Virus record (IMG/VR): IMGVR_UViG_3300024259_000110
Location: 1 to 30,993 of that record
DNA: 30,993 nt
From: a virus
Direction: 5' to 3' (one strand)
Below are positions 21,942 to 28,427 of this stretch, in pieces. The notes beneath the pieces were generated by a model. That model saw only the letters and a program-made list of their open reading frames with translations, did not search any database and was not told the origin of the DNA. A program made the position numbers and the translations under genes. The first letter of the stretch is position 1. Each line of letters begins with the position of its first letter.

Positions 21942-23557
21942 AATCCCAACCGCATTGCTTCCCTGATTTCAGGGATCAATTCATTCCTGATGAATTCAGA
22001 AGATGTCACAGGACTGTTGAACTGCAGGACAATGGTTGGGACAATTGAATCATCACCACCTTCAGGGGTGACACTGACCCTTTCACCTTCCCTGGTATCA
22101 CCAACAATCAATGCTGTTGGTTGACTGAAGACTTCATCCAATCCTGTTGCTGCAGATCTTGCTTGTCCAATTGCTGTCTCAATTCCTGCAATCTGCAATG
22201 CACCTGCTGCACCTGTTGCTGCTGCTGCAATGAAGTTGAAGGGTGGTGGTGAAGCTGCAAGTGCTTTGGTCACACCCTGTGCTGTGTTTGCAATTGCTGC
22301 AATCTGTGATATTCTCATTGCAAGAATTTGTCTTCTTTTGTCATCACCTGCTGTTGCAGCAATGATGTCTGCTGCTGCATTTGCTGCATTTGCTGCACCT
22401 TCAAAAGCATTGGTTGAAGCTTTTTCAAATCTTTGGTAGTCTGTTGTCAGATCATTGGTGACATCACCTGTCCCCATCAGTGACTTGTCAAACTTCTTTG
22501 CAGCTTTCAATTGGAAGGGGATGACTTCAGATGAATGCTTTCTGACTTCACTGTTCAGGTCAACCCATTTCTGTGTTGTCTGTGCAAGGATTTCTTGTTC
22601 TTCAATCAGGACTTCTTTTTCTTCTGCTTTGACTTCAATCAGTTCCCTGACCCTTTTTGCTTGGGTCAGTTCCAGGAAGTTGATGTTTTCAACCCTGGAT
22701 GACATTGCATCATATTCAACACCAAGTGCTGCAAATGCTTCTTTCAGTTCTGAATCAGACAGTTCTTGGAAGGATCCAATCAGTCTGTCAATTCCACCAA
22801 TCTGCATGGACAGTGCTTGTGATTGTCTGACTGCACCTTCCATCCCAATTTCCACACCTTCCCACCATTCACTTCCTGGTGCCCCTGAAAGGATGTTTGA
22901 AAAAGCAAGACCAACTGTGTTCAGGATGGGTGCAAGTTTAGATCCTGCAATTTCTGCAAGGTCACCCATTGTCATCTTCATCTGATCAATTCCTGCAGTT
23001 GCCTGTGCTGCAACTTCTGCTTGTCCACCAAACAGGTCATTGATCAAACCCACTGCACCACCTGCTTTCAGTTCTTCCTGTGTCAGGTCTTTCATCTGTG
23101 GGATTAGTTCACCAAGTTCCCCTTGCATTCCACTGAAAGTCTTTGCCATGTTTTTGACAGCACTTCCAAGATCCATCCCTGTTGCTTCTGCCAGATCCAA
23201 AGCTGCAGGGATCATCTGCTTGATTTCTTTTTCAGTGAAGTTCAGTGAAGCAAGGAATGCTTGCTGTTGGATGATTGCTTCATCACCAAACCTGGAAGAC
23301 TTCTGCAATGCAGATGCTTGGTTCAGCAATGCTTTGGATGTTTTTCCAAGTGCTTTTTCAAGTTGGTCTTCTGCCCTTTGTTGGACACCATGAATCTCAA
23401 CAAGCTTTGTTGCACCTGCAACCAGGATCCCAATCCCTGCAGTGTACTTTGCAGCAGCAGCACCTGCAGACTTCATGGACTTGGTGACACCACCCAACTT
23501 CTTCTGAACCTGTTCAGATCCCTTCATGTTCATTAGAATCTCAATGATGTTTGCCAT
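21938..23557 (-). CDS. Tape measure protein
   Basis: A 539-residue protein rich in Ala, Gly and coiled-coil helices (GVQQRAEDQLEKALGKTS), with a hydrophobic stretch at ~35-52 (AKYTAGIGILVAGATKLV) and a C-terminal Ala-rich hydrophobic region (~410-470). The order chaperone, tape measure, hub is standard. By the usual 0.15 nm per residue rule the tail would be about 80 nm. ATG 23557 has GAAAGGATAAGAC upstream. Short for a siphophage tape measure; no lysozyme or peptidase domain was seen. Confidence 0.8.
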   Translation of the reverse strand: MANIIEILMNMKGSEQVQKKLGGVTKSMKSAGAAAAKYTAGIGILVAGATKLVEIHGVQQRAEDQLEKALGKTSKALLNQASALQKSSRFGDEAIIQQQAFLASLNFTEKEIKQMIPAALDLAEATGMDLGSAVKNMAKTFSGMQGELGELIPQMKDLTQEELKAGGAVGLINDLFGGQAEVAAQATAGIDQMKMTMGDLAEIAGSKLAPILNTVGLAFSNILSGAPGSEWWEGVEIGMEGAVRQSQALSMQIGGIDRLIGSFQELSDSELKEAFAALGVEYDAMSSRVENINFLELTQAKRVRELIEVKAEEKEVLIEEQEILAQTTQKWVDLNSEVRKHSSEVIPFQLKAAKKFDKSLMGTGDVTNDLTTDYQRFEKASTNAFEGAANAANAAADIIAATAGDDKRRQILAMRISQIAAIANTAQGVTKALAASPPPFNFIAAAATGAAGALQIAGIETAIGQARSAATGLDEVFSQPTALIVGDTREGERVSVTPEGGDDSIVPTIVLQFNSPVTSSEFIRNELIPEIREAMRLGL

Positions 23558-23560
23558 GTC

Positions 23561-24264
23561 TTATCCTTTCAACTTTGATGCTTTGAATGCTGCTGCATCT
23601 TTGAATGCTTTGTCCATGATCACCACTGCTTTCTTCCACCAATCAGGATGACTGCTGAAGTCCCCTGGAAAGGGTGACACATGGAACCTTTCACAATATT
23701 GAAGTCTGCTGATGACATCTGTGATCCCACTGTCAATGAATGTGATTGGATGTGCAAGTGTGACACAGAATTCAAACTGGTTTGTCTTCCATCTGTTGAA
23801 TGCCCTATGAAGATGAATGTGCTCACTGATGGTTTCCACTTTCCCTGTGTCTGGATCTTCCCACTTGAAGGGTGGTTTTCTCCATGCATCTGGATTGGGT
23901 GGAAGACCTAAGACTGAAACCCATGAACAAAGTGTCAGTCTGTGGAAGGGTTTCCTGAAAGCTCAATGACCCTTCCACCAATTGCAATGATCTGGTCATC
24001 ACTGTATTTTCTAAAGACTGCAAGATCTGCTTCATTGCTTTCCTTCTTTGCAAGTTCATCAATGAACATTCCAACCAAACCCTGACAAGCTGCTTCTGCA
24101 CAGACTTGTGTTGAAAGCATTCCCTGTTGGATCCAAGTCTGAACCTGCACCCTTTCAGGAAATTCCATGATCTTCAGTGGAACATCTGGAAGGACTTCCT
24201 TTTCCCATTTGTCAAGTGCAGCAGTCTTCTTCTTCTGTGCTGCAGCAAAGTCAACTTTCTTCAT
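23561..24264 (-). CDS. Tail assembly chaperone, -1 frameshift product (gpGT-like)
   Basis: Ribosomes that slip back one base at AAACCCT (23947-23953) leave the 109-aa frame after residue 106 and continue for 128 residues to the stop at 23561, giving 234 aa. The extension begins FHRLTLCSWVSVLGLPPNPD and continues WRKPPFKWEDPDTGKVE, good coding sequence with no start of its own before a GTG at 23839. The position between major tail protein and tape measure is exactly where siphophages encode the G and GT chaperones. The fused form should bind the tape measure while the short form coats it. The slippery site is a perfect XXXYYYZ heptamer in the correct frame. Confidence 0.75.
23935..24264 (-). 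CDS. Tail assembly chaperone, short product (gpG-like)
   Basis: The 109-residue unshifted product is helical (AAAQKKKTAALDKWEKEV, later FIDELAKKESNEADLAVF). It ends with RVIELSGNPSTD, just past the slippery heptamer. ATG 24264 has AAAGGGAAACAC upstream. In phage lambda the analogous short chaperone is made in large excess over the frameshifted form. Assignment is by position, size and the frameshift signal. Confidence 0.75.
   Translation of the reverse strand: MKKVDFAAAQKKKTAALDKWEKEVLPDVPLKIMEFPERVQVQTWIQQGMLSTQVCAEAACQGLVGMFIDELAKKESNEADLAVFRKYSDDQIIAIGGRVIELSGNPSTD
23947..23953 (-). other. -1 ribosomal frameshift heptamer AAACCCT
   Basis: On the minus strand the zero-frame codons read GGA AAC CCT TCC. 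Sliding back one base gives AAA CCC, so both P- and A-site tRNAs re-pair at two of three positions. The zero-frame stop is 10 bases beyond the heptamer (23935-23937). Downstream pairing was not established. Confidence 0.7.
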
Positions 24265-24285
24265 GTGTTTCCCTTTCTAAAGTTT

Positions 24286-24314
24286 GCACCCCTGACCATG
24301 CAGACCAGGGATGC
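24286..24314 (-). promoter_or_regulatory. Hairpin after the major tail protein gene
   Basis: GCACCCCTG (24286-24294) and CAGGGATGC (24306-24314) form a 9-bp stem with one G-T pair. CTTCCC/GGGAAG forms a second, smaller one at about 24322-24340. They lie between the major tail gene and the chaperone gene. No T-tract follows, so they probably lower or protect transcripts, not end them. Such sites are common after highly expressed tail genes. Confidence 0.4.
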
Positions 24315-24341
24315 TTTATGTCTTCCCAGGAGTGGGGAAGT

Positions 24342-25352
24342 TTATGGAACAATCTGGATCACATCACCTATTGTGGATGCAAGACACATGAAGGGAAGGT
24401 CTTGGAAAGCACCACCTTCTGTGTCCCCTGGTGTGACTTCACCATTCAGTTTGCAGAAAGCTGCTTTGATCCCAAATGTTGAAGATGCCCAAGTTGCATT
24501 GTCACTGATTTCAACTGCAAATCCATCACCATCCCTGTGATTCTCCCAGTGTTCTGTTGTGTTGCTGTCAAGCTTCACACCAATCATCAGGGACACTTCA
24601 ATCCTTCCACCATTCACTGCCCTTTGAACAAGTTCAGGGTCACCATTTGCACCCTGGAACCCAACAAAGGACACAGGGTTGCTGATTGTATATTCAATCT
24701 TGTTGGTCACTATGTCATCACCACCCACTGACTTCTTGGTTGTGTAGTCGTACAAATAGCGATATGATGCACCAAAGACTGACATCCCTGTTGGTGCTGC
24801 TGCTGCATCTGCTTCATAGTATGCTGTGACAATTGTCAGGGTTGCTGCCCTTCTTCCACCATCTGCACCTGCTTCCATTGAAACAGTCATTGCTTCCACA
24901 ACACATCCAACAAAGAACCTTGATGCTGCTGTGATGGGACTGATCAATGCACATGTGAAGAAGTCATTGGTGTTGTCTGGTGCTGTTCCATGTCCCTGTG
25001 CTGTTGGTGCATAGTTGTATGCAACATCATATGATGCAGGGGAAGTGGACACTGGTGACCACATCACTGCTTCATGCAGCATCTTGTCAACAGTTGTGTC
25101 CATAATGATGGGGACTGTCAGTGTTGTTCTGACACCACCCTTGTCAGTGGTGTGAACATCTGCAACTTTTGAAGTTCTTCCAACCCCACCCCTTTGGGTT
25201 GTGTCTTGAATCACTTCCTTTGCAATAGTGACATCACCTGTCAACTGAAGCAGTTGCATTGAAGTGGACAATTTTGTTCCAATTGCAGCTTCAGGTTTCA
25301 ATGCAAATTGAAATTCCTTCATGCTGTATGTGTTGACATCAAGTGCTGCCAT
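24342..25352 (-). CDS. Major tail (tube) protein
   Basis: A 336-residue beta-rich protein placed just before the chaperone pair. The N-terminus MKEFQFALKPEAAIGTKLS with VTIAKEVIQDTTQRGG is typical of siphophage tube proteins, where the first strands are followed by a loop, and DDIVTNKIEYTISNPVSF lies near the middle. The C-terminal part (~220-336) may form the surface domain (GFAVEISDNATWASSTFG). ATG 25352 is preceded by AAAGGGATGAATC. Repeated units of this protein would form the tail tube. The call rests mainly on size, order and strand pattern. Confidence 0.7.
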   Translation of the reverse strand: MAALDVNTYSMKEFQFALKPEAAIGTKLSTSMQLLQLTGDVTIAKEVIQDTTQRGGVGRTSKVADVHTTDKGGVRTTLTVPIIMDTTVDKMLHEAVMWSPVSTSPASYDVAYNYAPTAQGHGTAPDNTNDFFTCALISPITAASRFFVGCVVEAMTVSMEAGADGGRRAATLTIVTAYYEADAAAAPTGMSVFGASYRYLYDYTTKKSVGGDDIVTNKIEYTISNPVSFVGFQGANGDPELVQRAVNGGRIEVSLMIGVKLDSNTTEHWENHRDGDGFAVEISDNATWASSTFGIKAAFCKLNGEVTPGDTEGGAFQDLPFMCLASTIGDVIQIVP

Positions 25353-25367
25353 GATTCATCCCTTTCT

Positions 25368-25784
25368 TTAAGAATAAACTTTTGTGTGTGTGCAATCAAA
25401 CTGGATCATGAAGATCCACTTGTCTTCTTCTGTTGGTTCAGGATCCACATTGGACACTGCACCATCAAACCATTGATGAAGTCCTGCAGCAGATCTGTGG
25501 ATTGGGTTTGAATTCAGAAGATCTTCAATGACATCCCTGACATGAAGTGCTGAATCAGATCCCTTCTTCAGACTGTTGCTGAAATATTTGCATTGAATGG
25601 TGACCCTTTTGGAGTGGGCACCATTGACCTGTGCTGCTGTCACTGAATCTTCAACATCCAGATCAATATATTCAGATCCCCTTTGATCATCAGGATCATG
25701 TGCAACATTGAACTTGTTGCTGTTTGAAAGGACTGTCTTCATCCCTGGAATTATTCTTGATCTGATTGGGTCATATGTTGCCAT
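25368..25784 (-). CDS. Tail completion/terminator-type protein, 138 aa
   Basis: A 138-residue protein between the connector and the major tail gene, where the tail terminator or minor tail protein usually lies. The start MATYDPIRSRIIPGMKTVLS and the middle HVRDVIEDLLNSNPIHRSA fit the alpha-beta fold of such small proteins, ending in beta strands (WIFMIQFDCTHTKV). The assignment is by order and size. It is preceded by AAGGACTTGAC and starts one base after the previous stop. Confidence 0.55.
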   Translation of the reverse strand: MATYDPIRSRIIPGMKTVLSNSNKFNVAHDPDDQRGSEYIDLDVEDSVTAAQVNGAHSKRVTIQCKYFSNSLKKGSDSALHVRDVIEDLLNSNPIHRSAAGLHQWFDGAVSNVDPEPTEEDKWIFMIQFDCTHTKVYS

Positions 25785-25785
25785 G

Positions 25786-26790
25786 TCAAGTCCTTACAAT
25801 CTGAGCAGATCCAATCTGTGAAGTGTTGAATCCAACCTGTTGGATGGTCAATGCAAACTTGTCATCTGCATTATATAATCCAGGTGCAAACCTGCAACTG
25901 ATCCCACCACCAATTGATTGCCGTAGTCCAGTGATCAATGTGGTTCCCATCACTGCATTCCCCTGTGAATCTGCAACTGAATATGACAAAGCAGAATTCA
26001 ATGATCCCACAACAAGACTGTCTGTTCCTGCAATGGTCACAATGAAGACTTCATATTCAAGGGAAGGATCCCCATCAGGATCTGTCAAGAACCCTGTGGT
26101 GTCAGATCCAACACTGATTTCATCTGTCCAATGTTTGTCAGATCTGGTCAGTTCAAATGAAAGCTTGATGGAACCATCATTCAACTTGTCAATGATTCCC
26201 CTTTCCTGGAACCCACCTTCTGCACCACCAATCACTGTCCCAATCTGCTTCTGCAGCAGTTCAACATCTTCTGATTCAGGTGATGAAGATCTGACCAAAT
26301 GCCAACAAGCAAGAAGGGCACATGACATCACAATCCAATAATCATATTGAACCCCTGCTGTCTTTCCCTGCTTGGTCTTTGGGATTGGTTTTGGGATCCT
26401 GCTGTCAAGAATGCTTTCCAACATTTCTGAAGCATGTGCAATTGCTGCAGTCTTTGCATCTGCAGAATCCAATGGGGATCCCTGGATCTTCCAGGTTGTG
26501 TCTGTTGGATCATCCCCTGTTGCAAATAAGATATATAAACAATCTTCAGCTTCAACCCACACCCAATCATAATCACTGGAAAGGGCACCAACATTTGCAA
26601 CTGCTGCACCCTGGTCTTCACCTTGCAAATATAAGTTCAGGACAGATCCACTGTTCTGCAACTTGAAGGTGTTCCCTGCATGTTGAACAAACCTGAAGTC
26701 ATCCAGGTTGATCTTCAGGTCATAGTCATCAATCCTTGCAAAGTGTTCAACAAGGTTGGTTGCTGTGCAATAAACTTGGGAAGACATCAT
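25786..26790 (-). CDS. Head-tail connector-like protein with C-terminal beta domain, 334 aa
   Basis: The N-terminal half fits a head-tail connector of the gp6/DUF1320 type: MMSSQVYCTATNLVEHFARI at the start, a helix AKTAAIAHASEMLESILDSR, and YDYWIVMSCALLACWHLVR before a final helix. A connector usually has about 130-150 residues; here a beta-rich C-terminal domain of ~150 residues is added (GTTLITGLRQSIGGGISCRF). The start overlaps the preceding stop (ATGA) with AGGGGTGA upstream. The fusion may be a structural addition at the neck. Confidence 0.55.
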   Translation of the reverse strand: MMSSQVYCTATNLVEHFARIDDYDLKINLDDFRFVQHAGNTFKLQNSGSVLNLYLQGEDQGAAVANVGALSSDYDWVWVEAEDCLYILFATGDDPTDTTWKIQGSPLDSADAKTAAIAHASEMLESILDSRIPKPIPKTKQGKTAGVQYDYWIVMSCALLACWHLVRSSSPESEDVELLQKQIGTVIGGAEGGFQERGIIDKLNDGSIKLSFELTRSDKHWTDEISVGSDTTGFLTDPDGDPSLEYEVFIVTIAGTDSLVVGSLNSALSYSVADSQGNAVMGTTLITGLRQSIGGGISCRFAPGLYNADDKFALTIQQVGFNTSQIGSAQIVRT

Positions 26791-27182
26791 TCACCCCTGT
26801 TCACAATTAAAAGTTCAAAGGTCTGCTTGTTTTCCAGGATCTTCATGAATTCATCAAACCCTTCTTTGCTGCTTTGGATCCCTGGTTCATCCTTGTAAGG
26901 ATCAAACTTTTCCCCAATGATGATGCACCCTGCACTGTGATCCATGTGGTTCCCTGTGTGCAGCAGGATCCCTGTCCTTCCAGGGACATCCTTCAACCTG
27001 AAGGTGTCCTTGTATCTGTCAGAACTGTGTCTGATTCCTGTGTATAATCCTGCAGGAACACATGACACTTCTGGTGCATTGTTCAACCAAGGTCTTTCAA
27101 CTGTCAAAGTGAAAGGGATCCCATTGTGCAACAGGACACCAAAGACACCATATTCAGTGAAAGCAATCCTTTTCAGAATCAT
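26787..27182 (-). CDS. DUF5675 family protein (probable lysis/cell-wall protein)
   Basis: The 131-residue product (ATG 27182, overlapping the previous stop as TGATG) matches DUF5675: FTLTVERPWLNNAPEVSCVP (25-43), then DVPGRTGILLHTGNHMDHSA and GCIIIG (85-90). The conserved set E-R, S-C-x-P-x-G-x-Y, H-x-G-N and G-C-I recalls L,D-transpeptidase-like folds, and the family is common beside holins in phages, so a role in wall modification or lysis is likely, not proven. A GTG at 27185 would add one residue. There is no signal peptide, so export would depend on a holin-like pore. Confidence 0.8.
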   Translation of the reverse strand: MILKRIAFTEYGVFGVLLHNGIPFTLTVERPWLNNAPEVSCVPAGLYTGIRHSSDRYKDTFRLKDVPGRTGILLHTGNHMDHSAGCIIIGEKFDPYKDEPGIQSSKEGFDEFMKILENKQTFELLIVNRGE

Positions 27183-27589
27183 CACTTGTCCCCTGCAAGA
27201 CTTTCACCTTCAGAATTGAAACCTGCAGCAATGGCAATGGGGATGACTGCAAGGATCCTGAAGACACCAAAGATCCACTTGATCACAAATGCTTCAATGA
27301 ACTTTTCCCACACCACACCTGCAACGGGGAACCCAATGATGAACAGGTTCAACTTCTTTGCACCATTGAAGATGATCACATATATTTGTTTCTCCCATTG
27401 ATCCCAGGTGGACTTGGACATCAACCAACCCATTCCAGGGATGATGATGATTGACCCAACCCACTTCCACACTTGTTCAGTCAGACCTGTCTGATCTGAC
27501 AACCACCCAATGATTCCTTCACCAGGAAAAGCAAGGGCAGTGGACACCATCATCAGTGTCAATGCTATGATCAAATAAATTCTCTTCAT
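27182..27589 (-). CDS. Multi-spanning membrane protein, 135 aa (holin candidate)
   Basis: From ATG 27589 (AAGGGAAACAAAAC upstream) the product begins with a signal-like helix, MKRIYLIIALTLMMVSTALA, followed by three more hydrophobic stretches (about residues 42-58, 83-97 and 107-125). Two to four membrane helices, a basic end and the place beside a DUF5675 gene suggest a holin or antiholin. The N-terminal sequence could also be a cleaved signal peptide. A longer frame from 27703 lies inside the next gene and is rejected. Confidence 0.6.
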   Translation of the reverse strand: MKRIYLIIALTLMMVSTALAFPGEGIIGWLSDQTGLTEQVWKWVGSIIIIPGMGWLMSKSTWDQWEKQIYVIIFNGAKKLNLFIIGFPVAGVVWEKFIEAFVIKWIFGVFRILAVIPIAIAAGFNSEGESLAGDK

Positions 27590-27605
27590 GTTTTGTTTCC
27601 CTTCA

Positions 27606-27944
27606 TCATTTGTCCAACTTCTTTTCCATTCTTTCAAGCTGAATGAATAGCTGCTTTTGAAACTGTTCATCAAGTTGTTTTTCGCTTTCCTTGTATGCTG
27701 CAAAAATTGGTTCAGTCACAAAGGTTTCAACAAGTCTTTCCCCTGTGTGATGAATGTCAGTTCTTTCACTGTGCTTGGTGTTCAAGACAACTGCTTTCTT
27801 GATTGTCACCACTTCAACCTGTGTTTCTCCAATGTCATCTGCAAACACATACAACCCACCAACCACTGCAAACAGTGTGCAGAATGCTGTGATCAGTGTG
27901 ATGATCCCACCAACTGTGAAGTGTTTCTGAATAAATGCTTTCAT
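27606..27944 (-). CDS. Membrane-anchored coiled-coil protein, 112 aa
   Basis: One N-terminal transmembrane helix (residues ~10-33, TVGGIITLITAFCTLFAVVG) is followed by a charged region that ends in a coiled coil (KQLDEQFQKQLFIQLERMEK). The layout resembles i-spanin-type or small holin-like proteins and it sits in the probable lysis cluster. ATG 27944 has TTGAAAGGGGTTTGAC upstream. No lipobox, so it is not an o-spanin. Exact role open. Confidence 0.6.
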   Translation of the reverse strand: MKAFIQKHFTVGGIITLITAFCTLFAVVGGLYVFADDIGETQVEVVTIKKAVVLNTKHSERTDIHHTGERLVETFVTEPIFAAYKESEKQLDEQFQKQLFIQLERMEKKLDK

Positions 27945-27972
27945 GTCAAACCCCTTTCAACTTTCAACTTGG

Positions 27973-28278
27973 TCACCAAACCATTGACACCACAAGGACT
28001 GCACATGCAACTGCACCAATGACATCCCCTGCTGCATCCCACCAGAATCTTTCAACTGATCCATAGACTTCTTCCTGGTCTTCTGCATACCATTCAAACA
28101 CTTCCCAAAGAAGTGCAATGATCAACACCCACAACAATGTTCTTCCTGGATCCAACCAGATGATCAGGATCCTTGCAAGGACACCACCACCAAGGATGTG
28201 GAACCATGACCACACATTCCCATTGAATCCCCACTTGATGAACTTGCTTGCAATGATCTTGTTGATCAGATCCATCAT
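27973..28278 (-). CDS. Small membrane protein, three helices, 101 aa
   Basis: Three hydrophobic helices (about residues 25-42, 46-60 and 82-101) are separated by acidic loops. FHILGGGVLARILIIWLD and LLWEVFEWYAEDQEEVYGS and DAAGDVIGAV resemble VanZ/DUF2238-like membrane proteins, in which His and Glu in the membrane are conserved. The start is MM at 28278, overlapping the previous stop (TGATG). Role unknown; lysis cluster member by position. Confidence 0.6.
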   Translation of the reverse strand: MMDLINKIIASKFIKWGFNGNVWSWFHILGGGVLARILIIWLDPGRTLLWVLIIALLWEVFEWYAEDQEEVYGSVERFWWDAAGDVIGAVACAVLVVSMVW

Positions 28279-28418
28279 TTCTGCAACCTGAACTGTCTGG
28301 TCATATTGCCAGATCCAAACCCTGCAAAGACTTTTTTCTTGTCAATGACCACCAGGATCCTTCCATCTTTTTCCCTGGATCCCTTTCTGACTTTCCCATC
28401 TGGACACTTGACTTTCAT
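28275..28418 (-). CDS. Very small protein, 47 aa
   Basis: The product begins MKVKCPDGKVRKGSREK and ends MTRQFRLQK: strongly basic, with a beta-type core (GRILVVIDKKKVFAGFG). ATG 28418 follows the fibre stop by 9 bases and has AGGGGACAATC upstream. Its TGA overlaps the next start. The CpG-free codon choice and coupling support it. Possibly a small nucleic-acid or fibre-associated protein; function unknown. Confidence 0.65.
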   Translation of the reverse strand: MKVKCPDGKVRKGSREKDGRILVVIDKKKVFAGFGSGNMTRQFRLQK

Positions 28419-28427
28419 GATTGTCCC

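Noticed and set aside
27590-27703. N-terminal extension of the holin candidate to 27703
   Set aside because: It lies inside the next gene; ATG 27589 has a ribosome site and begins a hydrophobic helix.
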